64,000 nt of DNA, taken from positions 2,294,001 to 2,358,000 of the forward strand of contig NZ_UGYM01000002.1 in assembly GCF_900456975.1 (NCBI RefSeq). Reading direction: 5' to 3'. The notes beneath the pieces are model-generated. The model saw only the letters and a list, made by a program, of their open reading frames with translations. It was not told the origin of the DNA and ran no database searches. Position numbers and translations under genes: made by a program. Below, in pieces: positions 55,323 through 64,000 of the stretch. Source of the DNA: Shewanella baltica. Its GTDB lineage: Bacteria > Pseudomonadota > Gammaproteobacteria > Enterobacterales > Shewanellaceae. Each line of letters begins with the position of its first letter. Within the stretch, counting starts at the first letter, position 1.

Positions 55323-56168
55323 TTAGTCACGGCAAATCGTTAAACGGCGCACCGCAAAAATCCCCAGTAGTGAAAGTATCAATAGCGATAAACTGCCACC
55401 GCCGCTATAACCTTGTTTATGTTCTATGGTGGCAACCTGCTCTTCTTTAACCCGTGTTTTAAAGCGGGCGAGCTCATCGTCTAAATTGACAATCATATCG
55501 TTCACCGCAAGATCAAAACCCTCATAGGATTTCTCTCTTAGGGTTGTCGTCACGCCAACAGCGGTTGAACTTTCAGTTAACTGATTAATGCCCGGCGCCC
55601 TAAATAACATCTTTTGGCTGCGCATATCGAACACCGCAGTATCGACAAAGGTTTGGATTGCATTCTCGTTGCCAGGAATTAAATACATGCCCACGATAGT
55701 CCAATAAAGAATGGCGGATTTGTTCTCGTGGCTTTGCATCAATTGATCGTAAGATACCAGCGCCATCACATCGACGTCATGCAGGCGGGCAACTTGCTGT
55801 AAGGTATTAAAGCCTTTGCCATTTTTAAGATAGGTGCTCGGAATGATTTCAATACGATCGATATAATCGTATTTAATAAAGGATTGTTTCACCTTGTTGA
55901 GCAAAGCGACTTGGGCGCGACTGTCTATGGCATCAGCTTGCCAATGGGATGAAGGTAAAAAAGCAATGCCGACAGTAATAGGCAAACGCAGCACAGGTAA
56001 GGATGGCTGCTGGGCTTGGCGGCTCTTCTCATCTGGGTATAAGTATTCGACTAAGCTACTCGATACCGCCTTTTTATCTGTGGTATTGCCGTTAAAAAAC
56101 GCGCTGCAGCCACTGAGTGAAAGCATTGCGAGTGAGATTATGCCGCTGGTTATGATCTTAAGTTTCAT
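55323..56168 (-). CDS. Rhombotail (GlyGly-CTERM) lipoprotein
   Basis: A 281-residue lipoprotein. The signal peptide MKLKIITSGIISLAMLSLSG ends in a lipobox LSGC. The C-terminus GGGSLSLLILSLLGIFAVRR is a GlyGly-CTERM sorting tail: Gly-Gly, a membrane span, then basic residues. This is the substrate form of rhombosortase, which processes proteins after type II secretion. The middle part (VGIAFLPSSHWQADAIDSRA) is the family's conserved body, of unknown function. The start is ATG 56168 (after AGGG), not an upstream codon at 56189. No rhombosortase gene is in the window. Confidence 0.83.
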   Translation of the reverse strand: MKLKIITSGIISLAMLSLSGCSAFFNGNTTDKKAVSSSLVEYLYPDEKSRQAQQPSLPVLRLPITVGIAFLPSSHWQADAIDSRAQVALLNKVKQSFIKYDYIDRIEIIPSTYLKNGKGFNTLQQVARLHDVDVMALVSYDQLMQSHENKSAILYWTIVGMYLIPGNENAIQTFVDTAVFDMRSQKMLFRAPGINQLTESSTAVGVTTTLREKSYEGFDLAVNDMIVNLDDELARFKTRVKEEQVATIEHKQGYSGGGSLSLLILSLLGIFAVRRLTICRD

Positions 56169-56335
56169 CTGTTTCCCTACCGTATCCATACACTGCCGCT
56201 AATGATGCTACTGAATTTATTGCTAGCGGATATTGCTGGCTACCTTATCCACTCATTACAGTTAAAACAAGTCGTTATGTTCACATATCAAGTCAATGAC
56301 ATTCAAACTCAGGTTTTACATACCAATTTTAGATA

Positions 56336-56363
56336 CAAAAAAGCCGCATCATAAAATGCGGCT
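56336..56363 (-). terminator. Rho-independent terminator after def
   Basis: AGCCGCAT (56342-56349) and ATGCGGCT (56356-56363) form a perfect 8-bp stem; on the minus strand a run of six T follows. It terminates the deformylase gene. Confidence 0.87.
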
Positions 56364-56432
56364 AGTCAGGAGGTGCAACACGCGCTCAAAAGCGCTCATA
56401 CACTTTTTTGTGCACGCTTTTATGCAATAGGC

Positions 56433-56924
56433 TTAAGCGTATTTACGCACTTTTTTAAGCGCAATTTGTTGTTTTAACATGGATAAATGTTCGATAAACA
56501 CTTTGCCATGTAAATGGTCGATTTCATGCTGTAATACTATGGCTAAAAACTCATCGGTTTCGATTTCGATAGCCTTGCCCGTTCTGTCTAAGGCGGTCAC
56601 TTTGACCTTCTCAAAACGTGACACTTTAGCGCGATAACCGGGGATCGACAGACACCCTTCTTCACCCACAAACTCGCCAGACTTTTCGACGATTTCAGGA
56701 TTGATCAGCACTTGAGGTTGGTCGCGACCGTCAGATAAATCGATCACAATAATTGCATCCGTACTGCCGACTTGCGTTGCCGCTAAACCGATACCATCAT
56801 CCGTGTGATACATGGTTTCGATTAAATCATCGATAAATCCCTGAACAGCTTCAATATCTTTTACAGGTTGCGCTTTACGTTTAAGGCGCTCATCGGGAAT
56901 TGTTAGAATATCGAGTACAGCCAT
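56433..56924 (-). CDS. def: Peptide deformylase
   Basis: A 163-residue metalloenzyme that removes the N-formyl group from nascent proteins. All three motifs are present: GIGLAATQ (residues 45-52), EEGCLS (89-94, metal Cys) and HEIDH (metal His pair). It lies alone, not before fmt and rsmB as the main def gene does, so it is probably a second deformylase. The ribosome site is weak. Confidence 0.95.
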   Translation of the reverse strand: MAVLDILTIPDERLKRKAQPVKDIEAVQGFIDDLIETMYHTDDGIGLAATQVGSTDAIIVIDLSDGRDQPQVLINPEIVEKSGEFVGEEGCLSIPGYRAKVSRFEKVKVTALDRTGKAIEIETDEFLAIVLQHEIDHLHGKVFIEHLSMLKQQIALKKVRKYA

Positions 56925-57218
56925 GCCAGTTATCTTCTCTCATCGAGTCAAAAAAATTGGCGCTATTATGGACTATTTGACCATTTACACAATATTAAAG
57001 CTAAAAACAGTTTAAATATTTTGTTAGCAATCGAGATAGTCGATAAAAAATATCGAGTAATGCATAATCCATTGAACGCTTAATGTCCTCACTTCTTCCG
57101 CTAAACCAGACTTTGCCGTTACACTAACCCAACCTCGTCGCGGGCGACTTTTACTGTGTACCTTTTAAGCGTGATTCTCTGAGCATGAACACGCATTTAG
57201 CTGAGGGCCAACTATTCG

Positions 57219-57656
57219 ATGGCATCGTTTCCGAAAGACAAATCGCCGCTGTATCGCTATCTTGAAAAAGATAAACAAGATGAACAGGATTTAGCGAGTC
57301 ACCAGCCGCAAGCGGTGGACTTGTCTCCCATGGCAAAAATCTGGCATATCGTTGCGATGATCCCGCAGGGAAAAATCAGCAGTTATGGCAAAATTGCCGA
57401 TTATGCGGGATTACCGGGGCGAGCACGTTATGTGTCCAAGGCACTCAAATCAGCACCCGAACATTTGTCTCTGCCTTGGCACAGAGTCCTCAATAGTCAG
57501 GGTAAAATCTCCTTCGAGAAAAATTCAGTCTCCTTTCAGGAACAGATGGAATTATTAAGAATCGAAGGAATAACAGTGAACTGCGGCAAAGTTAGTTTGT
57601 CTGAGTACCAGTGGCGTCCCGATCTGGTCACTTTAGTCATGGCAATGCCATTTTAG
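57219..57656 (+). CDS. Alkyltransferase-like (ATL) protein, MGMT family without active cysteine
   Basis: A 145-residue protein with the C-terminal DNA-binding domain of O6-alkylguanine-DNA alkyltransferases. VAMIPQGKISSYGKIADYAG and ALKSAPEHLSLPWHRVLNSQ match, but the alkyl-accepting Cys of PCHRV is Trp (PWHRV, about residue 89), as in E. coli YbaZ. ATL proteins bind O6-alkylguanine and hand the lesion to nucleotide excision repair. About 30 N-terminal residues rich in Lys/Asp precede the domain and are longer than in YbaZ, so the start may be further inside. Confidence 0.87.
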   Translation: MASFPKDKSPLYRYLEKDKQDEQDLASHQPQAVDLSPMAKIWHIVAMIPQGKISSYGKIADYAGLPGRARYVSKALKSAPEHLSLPWHRVLNSQGKISFEKNSVSFQEQMELLRIEGITVNCGKVSLSEYQWRPDLVTLVMAMPF

Positions 57657-57872
57657 TTTAATATACTGATCCATAAACTGTTTACATCGCTATTTACAGA
57701 AGTGTCGGCCTCGGCTATAACCTGCTAACCGTCGATTCCGATTTTTGATTTACGCTAAACTGATTTACCCTGAACTGTGTAAGTAAGCATGCTACTCGAC
57801 ACTTTTTTATCAACCACTACTGAGCGTTTTGTAGTGATACAAGGTGAAAACCTGCGACCCAAGGAGCATTCT

Positions 57873-58664
57873 TTGCGTACCATTCCCACATTATTAGTGA
57901 GCTTAACTGCCCTCACCCAAAGTATGTTTGCCATAGCCGCGCCGACGCCGCTCACGCCGCAGACAGCCGAATACCAAGTCAACTATGGGGATATCGAACT
58001 CGGTAAAGCCAAATACACGCTGCCCAATCCAGAAGATGGGGTGTATAAGTATCGTTTTGACAGCGACCTTAGCCTGTTATTGCTAACCGATGTGCGCCAC
58101 ATCTTGAGTGAATTTACTCAAGAAAATAGTCAACTCAGCCCTTTGCGTTACTTACAGCAGCGCCAAGGTGTCGGCCCGAATTACACAGAGCAAACCGCAT
58201 TCGCCAAAGCGCAGGGCTTTATTCATACCCGTTATAAAGACGAGAAAGGTAAATTCCCCTATGAAGGCGAGATTTTCGATCCATTAATGGTGCAATTGCA
58301 ATTCAGGCTCGATATGGCAGCGGGCAAAGAAGCGCTCGACTACAAGATGGTCAAAGACAACGAACTGGATGAATACAAGTTCCATGTGATTGGCAGAGAG
58401 CGGATGAACATCGACAGTGGCAGTTACGACACAGTCAAAATTGAAGTGGTGCGTGACAATAAAAAGCGCCAAACCTTCTTCTGGATGGCACCGGATTTAG
58501 CCTACCTGCCCGTGCGGTTAACACATTTTGAAAAAGGCAGTAAGCAGCTGGATATTAAGTTACTTAAATATCACTTCGATGAAGTTGTGAGCCAAGAAAG
58601 CAAGCCGGCAGATATTGCTGAGCAACCGCAAGTACCAAAACTGCTAGGTACGACAGAAGGTTAA
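57873..58664 (+). CDS. Exported DUF3108 protein
   Basis: A 263-residue periplasmic protein. I place the start at TTG 57873 because AAGGAG lies exactly 6 bases before it and the resulting N-terminus is a clean signal peptide (RTIPTLLVSLTALTQSMFAI, cleaved after AIAA); the frame extends upstream to 57789 without a ribosome site. The DUF3108 body runs from EYQVNYGDIELGKAKYTL through VKIEVVRDNKKRQTFFWMAP to LPVRLTHFEKG. The fold resembles lipid-carrying envelope proteins; the role is unknown. Confidence 0.85.
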   Translation: MRTIPTLLVSLTALTQSMFAIAAPTPLTPQTAEYQVNYGDIELGKAKYTLPNPEDGVYKYRFDSDLSLLLLTDVRHILSEFTQENSQLSPLRYLQQRQGVGPNYTEQTAFAKAQGFIHTRYKDEKGKFPYEGEIFDPLMVQLQFRLDMAAGKEALDYKMVKDNELDEYKFHVIGRERMNIDSGSYDTVKIEVVRDNKKRQTFFWMAPDLAYLPVRLTHFEKGSKQLDIKLLKYHFDEVVSQESKPADIAEQPQVPKLLGTTEG

Positions 58665-59059
58665 CTGGCAAAGCATTGAGTTAAGTTAAGGAAATCAACT
58701 TAGCTCAATGATACTCAGCCTTAGCTGAACTCACACCGATAAAACCAAACCGAAGTTATACCGAACCGAATGAATATCTAACCGAGCTTAGGGCCAGCCT
58801 CTAAGTTCGGTTAACGCCCATAGCTAATGGTTCATTGCCAAAGTTCAGAACCAATATTCCTGCGCTACTAGTTCATAGCTGACAGTTCATTGCAACAAGT
58901 TCGTTGCTAATGGCCTATCACTAATCCTTGATTGCTAAAAGATGCGTTAGATACTGACTTAATCTTTTTAAAAAGTGACCTGAACAAACCAAAGTCAGCC
59001 GCAAATCTGCTCGCACCCATTTTTCGCGCAGATGCTGGTGTTAGCGCTGTTGGATAACA
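58665..59059. other. Intergenic region without a recognised gene
   Basis: About 395 bases between convergent genes. It contains scattered CCGAA and GTTCATTGC repeats but no ORF of interest and no convincing terminator. Confidence 0.45.
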
Positions 59060-59839
59060 TCAAAGATCGATTAACAGCTCGCCTAATCTAAACAACTTCC
59101 AGTTGCCGGGCTGCATGACATGCCACTGTTCGTTCTCAGTCAATGGACGAGTCGCAATCACAGTCACGACATCGTGGGCCGTGGTTTCCTTATCAAAATC
59201 AATCACCACATCGGTATCGATAAGTTTCGCTTTGCCAAACGGCGCGCGGCGAGTGATGTAACATAAGTTGTTACTGCAATAGCTCATCAAATGCTCGCCA
59301 TCGCTTAATATCATGTTGAACACACCTAAGGCACGGATTTGCTCGGCCAACGTCGCGACATAATGGAACACAGCCAACATATCCTCGGGTTTAGTGCCGC
59401 CAAACTTCTGGGCAACTTGTTCCAAAATCCAGCAGAAAGCGAGTTCGCTGTCAGTATCGCCAACGGGTTGATAGCGAGAAACGTTGAACTTAGGCAGATA
59501 GTCCGTCAATTGGCCATTGTGGGCATAGGTCCAATAACGTCCCCATAATTCGCGGGTAAAAGGATGGGTGTTCTCTAAAGATACGCAGCCGCGATTCGCT
59601 TGGCGAATATGGCTTATCACCACTTCACTTTTAATCGGGTAGGATTTGATCAATTTTGCAATATGCGATTCGCTACTCGGGCAAGCATCTTTAAAAGTAC
59701 GACTGCCTTTACCCTCGTAAAACGTAATACCCCAGCCGTCCACGTGGGGACCTGTTACGCCACCACGTTGTGCTAATCCCGTAAAACTAAACACAATATC
59801 GGTTGGCACATTGGCGCTCATCGCCAGTAACTCGCACAT
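59060..59839 (-). CDS. Class II glutamine amidotransferase-like protein (YafJ type)
   Basis: A 259-residue protein whose second residue, Cys2 in MCELLAMSANVPT, becomes the N-terminal nucleophile after Met removal. GGVTGPHVDGWGITFYEG, VISHIRQANRGCVSLENTHP and YAHNGQLTDYL form the class II amidotransferase fold. It has no synthetase domain, as in E. coli YafJ; the product is unknown. GGCGAG lies before the ATG. Confidence 0.88.
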   Translation of the reverse strand: MCELLAMSANVPTDIVFSFTGLAQRGGVTGPHVDGWGITFYEGKGSRTFKDACPSSESHIAKLIKSYPIKSEVVISHIRQANRGCVSLENTHPFTRELWGRYWTYAHNGQLTDYLPKFNVSRYQPVGDTDSELAFCWILEQVAQKFGGTKPEDMLAVFHYVATLAEQIRALGVFNMILSDGEHLMSYCSNNLCYITRRAPFGKAKLIDTDVVIDFDKETTAHDVVTVIATRPLTENEQWHVMQPGNWKLFRLGELLIDL

Positions 59840-59930
59840 ATTTCTCGCCTATCATCAATCAAAAATCCACTTGCTGGCATTGTAACTAGTTGATGACATT
59901 TGTGGAATGATCAAAGCTGACAAATAATTT

Positions 59931-59942
59931 AAACAATTGTTT
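59931..59942. promoter_or_regulatory. PsrA-type box upstream of fadE
   Basis: AAACAATTGTTT is a perfect palindrome, followed by G, fitting the PsrA consensus (AAAC-N4-GTTTG). It lies about 140 bases before fadE; PsrA is known to repress fatty-acid oxidation genes in Shewanella and Pseudomonas. Confidence 0.6.
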
Positions 59943-60082
59943 GAAAAATACTTGTATTAAAATTGTCTTAGGTTTAACTTTTATGCGACACAGGTCTGAC
60001 CACAAACTATAATTGTGATCGCAATCAACAAAACACTCTATGACCTGTGGTTGGCACTCGGTCATATTTAAGGAGAATTACA

Positions 60083-62530
60083 GTGACTACCCTACTTTGG
60101 ATCATCGCCATGATCTTAGTGCTAGGAGCCCTAGCTTACCTTCGGGTATCTTTGCTCACTGCCACTATTGCAGCCGCTGTTGTGATGACAGCAGGATGGA
60201 CACTCGATGTTGTCGGCCCTATCTCTTGGATCATTTTCCTTGTGGTAGCCTTGCCGTTAAATATCAGTGCATTTAGACAAAATGTGATCAGTCGTCCACT
60301 GATGAAGGTATATCGCGGCATCATGCCGGAAATGTCTTCAACAGAGAAAGAAGCGATTGAAGCCGGCACCACTTGGTGGGAAGCCGATCTGTTTGCGGGT
60401 AACCCTAACTGGAAAAAACTACATAACTACCCAGTTGCGCGTTTAAGTGCAGACGAACAGGCATTCCTCGATGGCCCTGTTGAAGAAGTGTGCCGCATGG
60501 TGAATCAACACCAAGTGTCACATCAACTTGCCGATCTGCCTGCCGACGTATGGCAATATCTGAAAGATAATGGCTTCTTCGCCATGATCATTAAGAAAAA
60601 ATACGGCGGTTTAGAATATTCAGCTTATGCCCAATCGCGCGTGTTACAAAAACTCGCAGGTTTGAGCAGTGAGTTGGCATCCACTGTTGGTGTGCCTAAC
60701 TCTTTAGGCCCTGGAGAGCTGCTGCAACATTACGGTACTCCAGAGCAACAAAACCATTATTTACCGCGTTTAGCCAAAGGGTTAGAAGTACCTTGTTTCG
60801 CACTGACCAGCCCAGAAGCCGGTAGCGATGCAGGCTCTATTCCTGACTTTGGTATCGTGTGTAAAGGCCAATGGGAAGGTGAAGAAGTTCTGGGTATGAA
60901 ACTGACCTGGAACAAGCGTTACATCACTTTAGCCCCTGTCGCGACAGTATTAGGCTTAGCCTTCAAACTACGCGATCCAGAGCATCTACTTGGCGATAAA
61001 GAAGAACTTGGCATTACTTGTGCTTTGATCCCTACCGATATGGAAGGAGTTGAAACCGGTCGTCGTCACTTCCCGCTCAACTGTATGTTCCAAAACGGTC
61101 CAACACACGGCAACGAAGTATTCGTGCCATTAAGCTTCATCATTGGCGGCCCGAAAATGGCAGGTCAAGGCTGGCGCATGCTGGTGGAATGTTTATCAGT
61201 GGGCCGTGGTATCACACTGCCATCAAACTCAGCTGGCGGCGTGAAAACCGCGGCACTGGCAACGGGTGCTTATGCTCGCATTCGTCGTCAGTTCAAATTG
61301 CCTATCGGCAAGCTTGAAGGTATCGAAGAGCCAATGGCACGCATCGGCGGTAACGCTTATCTGATGGATGCGGTAACCACGTTGACCACTACAGGTATCG
61401 ACCTAGGTGAAAAACCGTCGGTTATCTCTGCGATTGTGAAATATCACCTGACAGACAGAATGCAGAAATGCGTTATCGATGCCATGGATATTCACGGTGG
61501 TAAAGGCGTGTGTCTTGGCCCCAATAACTACTTAGGCCGTGGCTACCAAGCTGCGCCTATCGCGATTACCGTTGAAGGCGCAAACATCCTGACCCGTTCT
61601 ATGATCATCTATGGCCAAGGCGCAATTCGCTGCCATCCGTACGTGCTTGCAGAAATGGAGTCAGCATTTGATACCGAATCGGGTCAAGGTTTAGCTAACT
61701 TCGATGCGGCCATCTTTGGTCACATTGGTTTCGCGACCAGTAACTTCATCCGTAGCTTCTGGTTAGGTCTGACATCAAGCCGTTTCTCTAACGCGCCTTA
61801 TTCAGATAAAACCAAGCGTTATTATCAACAAATGAACCGTTTCAGTGCCAACCTTGCCCTGCTTTCTGACTTAGCCATGGCAACCTTGGGCGGCAACCTT
61901 AAACGTAAAGAGCGTATCTCTGCCCGTTTAGGTGACCTACTGAGCCAACTGTATCTGGCATCTGCCACGCTGAAACGTTATGAAGATGAAGGCCGTCAAA
62001 CCGACGACTTGCCATTAGTGCAATGGGCGGTTGAAGATGCGCTGTACAAGTTACAAGCCTCGTTAGACGATTTATTGGATAACTTCCCTATGGGTCTTGG
62101 CGGCGCATTACGCGTGGTGATGTTCCCATTCGGTCGTCCACTGAAACGCCCAAGCGATGTGTTAGATCATAAAGTCGCTAAGATTATGCAAACACCGTGT
62201 GAAAGCCGTGACCGTCTAGGTAAAGGCCAGTTCTGGACCAACTCTGAGCACAATGCTGTGGGTATCCAAGAACAAACGCTACTGGACATCATTGCATCTG
62301 AGCCTCTGCATGACAAAGTCTGTAAGGCGAGCGGTAAACGTCTACCCTTCATGTGGTTAGATAAAGTAGCCGCTGAAGGTAAAGCACTAGGCGTGCTGAG
62401 CGACGATGAAGTTAACTTGCTAGAAAGAGCGGAAATCGGTCGTATGAAGTCAATCAACGTTGATGACTTTGACCCAGCTGAACTGCGTCCAGAAGTGGTT
62501 TCTACCACTTCACAGGAACGCGCAGCGTAA
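60083..62530 (+). CDS. fadE: Acyl-CoA dehydrogenase FadE
   Basis: Membrane-associated acyl-CoA dehydrogenase of 815 residues, the same length as E. coli FadE, which makes trans-2-enoyl-CoA in beta-oxidation. Two or more N-terminal spans ([20 protein letters not shown]), then [20 protein letters not shown], the FAD-binding [40 protein letters not shown] and [21 protein letters not shown] use GTG 60083, with AAGGAG 7 bases upstream, not the in-frame codon at 60047. The palindrome at 59931-59942 suggests PsrA repression. Confidence 0.95.
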   Translation: MTTLLWIIAMILVLGALAYLRVSLLTATIAAAVVMTAGWTLDVVGPISWIIFLVVALPLNISAFRQNVISRPLMKVYRGIMPEMSSTEKEAIEAGTTWWEADLFAGNPNWKKLHNYPVARLSADEQAFLDGPVEEVCRMVNQHQVSHQLADLPADVWQYLKDNGFFAMIIKKKYGGLEYSAYAQSRVLQKLAGLSSELASTVGVPNSLGPGELLQHYGTPEQQNHYLPRLAKGLEVPCFALTSPEAGSDAGSIPDFGIVCKGQWEGEEVLGMKLTWNKRYITLAPVATVLGLAFKLRDPEHLLGDKEELGITCALIPTDMEGVETGRRHFPLNCMFQNGPTHGNEVFVPLSFIIGGPKMAGQGWRMLVECLSVGRGITLPSNSAGGVKTAALATGAYARIRRQFKLPIGKLEGIEEPMARIGGNAYLMDAVTTLTTTGIDLGEKPSVISAIVKYHLTDRMQKCVIDAMDIHGGKGVCLGPNNYLGRGYQAAPIAITVEGANILTRSMIIYGQGAIRCHPYVLAEMESAFDTESGQGLANFDAAIFGHIGFATSNFIRSFWLGLTSSRFSNAPYSDKTKRYYQQMNRFSANLALLSDLAMATLGGNLKRKERISARLGDLLSQLYLASATLKRYEDEGRQTDDLPLVQWAVEDALYKLQASLDDLLDNFPMGLGGALRVVMFPFGRPLKRPSDVLDHKVAKIMQTPCESRDRLGKGQFWTNSEHNAVGIQEQTLLDIIASEPLHDKVCKASGKRLPFMWLDKVAAEGKALGVLSDDEVNLLERAEIGRMKSINVDDFDPAELRPEVVSTTSQERAA

Positions 62531-62555
62531 TCCACTCAGTAAGATTTAAACCAAC

Positions 62556-62585
62556 AAAAAGGAGGCTAATTAGCCTCCTTTTTTA
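62556..62585 (+). terminator. Rho-independent terminator after fadE
   Basis: AAAAAGGAGGCT and AGCCTCCTTTTT form a perfect 12-bp stem around AATT, ending in TTTTTT; both strands would be stopped. Confidence 0.93.
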
Positions 62586-62848
62586 TAACAAGTCTATCTG
62601 CCTCTGTCACGAATCAACCGCTCAATATGATACAAGCTCAATCAGATAAAGCTTCACAACCAGATGACGAAAGCTATTCAGCGTTAACATAGCTTATCCT
62701 TTATCCTGCAAACGATGTCGCATAACAGCTAGTACCGCGGAACTAAAATAACAATGTAATGGCGTGAAGACAGTGCCAAGCGTTGTGCTTTAAAACTAAG
62801 AATACATCGTTAATACAAGCTTAAATGTACTGCGTCGTGTATCAATAC
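62586..62848. other. Intergenic region
   Basis: About 260 bases between the fadE terminator and the acetamidase stop. No gene or repeat recognised. Confidence 0.45.
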
Positions 62849-64000
62849 TTACTGCAAACGAGGCATAGTAAGAAGTGACTTATCAAGCTTCAAGGCAACG
62901 CCCACGCTGCGCCCTGCGAGATTAGGAACAGAATAGTGAGCAGCACTACCGAGGAGAATCGCACATTCTGGCAGCGTCAATCCATAATCTTGTTGTAACC
63001 ACTGAATAAGCCCTGTTGTTGCCGAACGTAATGCCTCATCTAATGATCCCGCCTGACCTAAGACCATGATCTGATCCGGTGATTCAACACGCGGCATCGC
63101 TATCGATTTAGCCTTGATCACATCAACCGTGAATTCAACATCCATAGAGGTTTCCAAAGCATACTGCGAGGTTTCACCATCCCCTTGCAACGCATGAGCG
63201 TCGCCAAGATAGAGTAAAGCACCAGGTTGTTGCACAGGTAAATAAACAATATTGCCTTCAACTACTTCGTTAAAGTCCATGTTGCCTCCAAAGCGTCCGG
63301 TATCACCCGTAGATACGGGCGCAGAACCAAAACCTGGTGCAACAGCCAGCCCACCTAGCATAGGCCGTACTTTAATTGTGTAGTCTTTTAAATGTTCAGT
63401 TGGCGTTTCCAAGCTCGCCACTCCACGCTCTCTGTCCAATTTCCAGCGCACAGGCTTTCCAAGTTCGTCCGCTTGAGTCGCAAAACGTGCCCCCAATGCT
63501 CGCCCTACTATCGCATCCAAGCTATCAGCATAATCTCGATTCAATCTAAGTCGATTTATCCGTATGACCAGCGTATCCCCTGGCGTTGCGGTGGCAATAA
63601 AGAAAGGGCCAGTTTGTGGATTTCCAAATAGAGCCTTAGTGACGCCGTGCTCATCGACCCCACCCGAGTCAATCGTTTTTGTTTGTACTGTATCCCCAGG
63701 CCAAATCGTGAGGACGGGTGTGCGATGAGGATCAAATAGATAGGAATAGTTTGTCGGCATGAATTCATAACGCCGCGGTTGGCCTTCTGGACGCGTGGCT
63801 ATTTTCCGTGCCGAAAAGGCATGTTTCACCCGAACATTTGGATGATTGGTATCAGGAAAATCGGCAATACCTTCAATGGTATTATCCTGCATCTTGCCCT
63901 CATAGTGATAGACCGCGCCATTCGCATCTGTGCTTTCAAAGGTAAGACTTGTACCTTGGCGATGTCCGCTCAGCTTGTCACCGTCTATATCGCCACTGAG
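62849..64000 (-). CDS. Acetamidase/formamidase-family protein, 5' end beyond the window
   Basis: An amidase of the FmdA/AmdA family: LTIWPGDTVQTKTIDSGGVD, TKALFGNPQTGPFFIATATP, VYLPVQQPGALLYLGDAHALQGDG and MVLGQAGSLDEALRSAT are its conserved blocks. An ATG at 63892 would start MQDNTIEGIADF, but the frame stays open to base 64000, reading GDIDGDKLSGHRQGTSLTFE and NGAVYHYEGK upstream. So the protein has an extra N-terminal beta-rich part and is cut by the window edge. The amide substrate is unknown. Confidence 0.85.
   Translation of the reverse strand, partial: LSGDIDGDKLSGHRQGTSLTFESTDANGAVYHYEGKMQDNTIEGIADFPDTNHPNVRVKHAFSARKIATRPEGQPRRYEFMPTNYSYLFDPHRTPVLTIWPGDTVQTKTIDSGGVDEHGVTKALFGNPQTGPFFIATATPGDTLVIRINRLRLNRDYADSLDAIVGRALGARFATQADELGKPVRWKLDRERGVASLETPTEHLKDYTIKVRPMLGGLAVAPGFGSAPVSTGDTGRFGGNMDFNEVVEGNIVYLPVQQPGALLYLGDAHALQGDGETSQYALETSMDVEFTVDVIKAKSIAMPRVESPDQIMVLGQAGSLDEALRSATTGLIQWLQQDYGLTLPECAILLGSAAHYSVPNLAGRSVGVALKLDKSLLTMPRLQ

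Overview
The window looks like a chromosomal segment of a Shewanella-type marine gammaproteobacterium. The evidence is the gene mix: GGDEF/EAL signalling, a maltodextrin TonB locus with a tryptophan-halogenase-like gene, a GlyGly-CTERM 'rhombotail' lipoprotein, FadE with a PsrA-like box, and a YaeR-type VOC protein. Genus assignment rests on recalled family and gene-order knowledge; no database was searched. No rRNA, tRNA or CRISPR array was seen.

Layout. (1) 1-2681, minus strand: a sulfate-assimilation operon (hydrolase, YezD-like small protein, Sbp, CysT cut by the window edge). (2) 3220-17464: a block that looks acquired. It holds a tight plus-strand operon (TonB receptor, TVP38-flavoprotein fusion, DUF547 protein, YnjB/YnjC/YnjD-like ABC transporter, YnjF-like CDP-alcohol phosphatidyltransferase, fatty-acid-hydroxylase-like protein), then a minus-strand plasmid-type parA-parB pair with its own operator and terminator. 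(3) 17465-23486: a 6.0 kb Tn3-family transposon with 39-bp inverted ends, carrying tnpA, a ParE/Phd-type toxin-antitoxin pair, a res region, tnpR and a CoiA-like nuclease. Its right end cuts a GNAT acetyltransferase gene. A lone copy of the same 39-bp end lies at 3181-3219. AATTT flanks the outer side of both this lone end and the transposon's left end, so block 2 is bracketed as an integrated target replicon would be in a replicative cointegrate. (4) 23722-29811: diguanylate cyclase, D-Ala-D-Ala ligase, a GAF-PAS-GGDEF-EAL protein and an RsmB/NOP2-type RNA methyltransferase. (5) 29956-42603: the maltodextrin locus (sugar MFS transporter, three GH13 enzymes, TonB receptor, FAD halogenase-like protein) with palindromic operators in its divergent promoter region. 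(6) 42742-43017: a MITE-like structured repeat. (7) 43091-50125: VOC protein, small membrane protein, then a minus-strand cluster of PRC-barrel protein, FAD oxidoreductase, PoxB-like enzyme and membrane-anchored glutamate-synthase-like protein. (8) 51156-54302: proVWX. (9) 54468-64000: LysE exporter, rhombotail lipoprotein, peptide deformylase, alkyltransferase-like protein, DUF3108 protein, YafJ-type amidotransferase, FadE, and an acetamidase/formamidase-family protein that runs off the right edge.

Working together: block 2 resembles the E. coli ydjXYZ-ynjABCDEF locus with an added outer-membrane receptor, so it may be a complete envelope-crossing uptake system for an unknown substrate carried on a former plasmid. 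Block 5 is a receptor-to-cytoplasm maltodextrin pathway. proVWX and the PRC-barrel/PoxB cluster suggest osmotic and stationary-phase stress functions.
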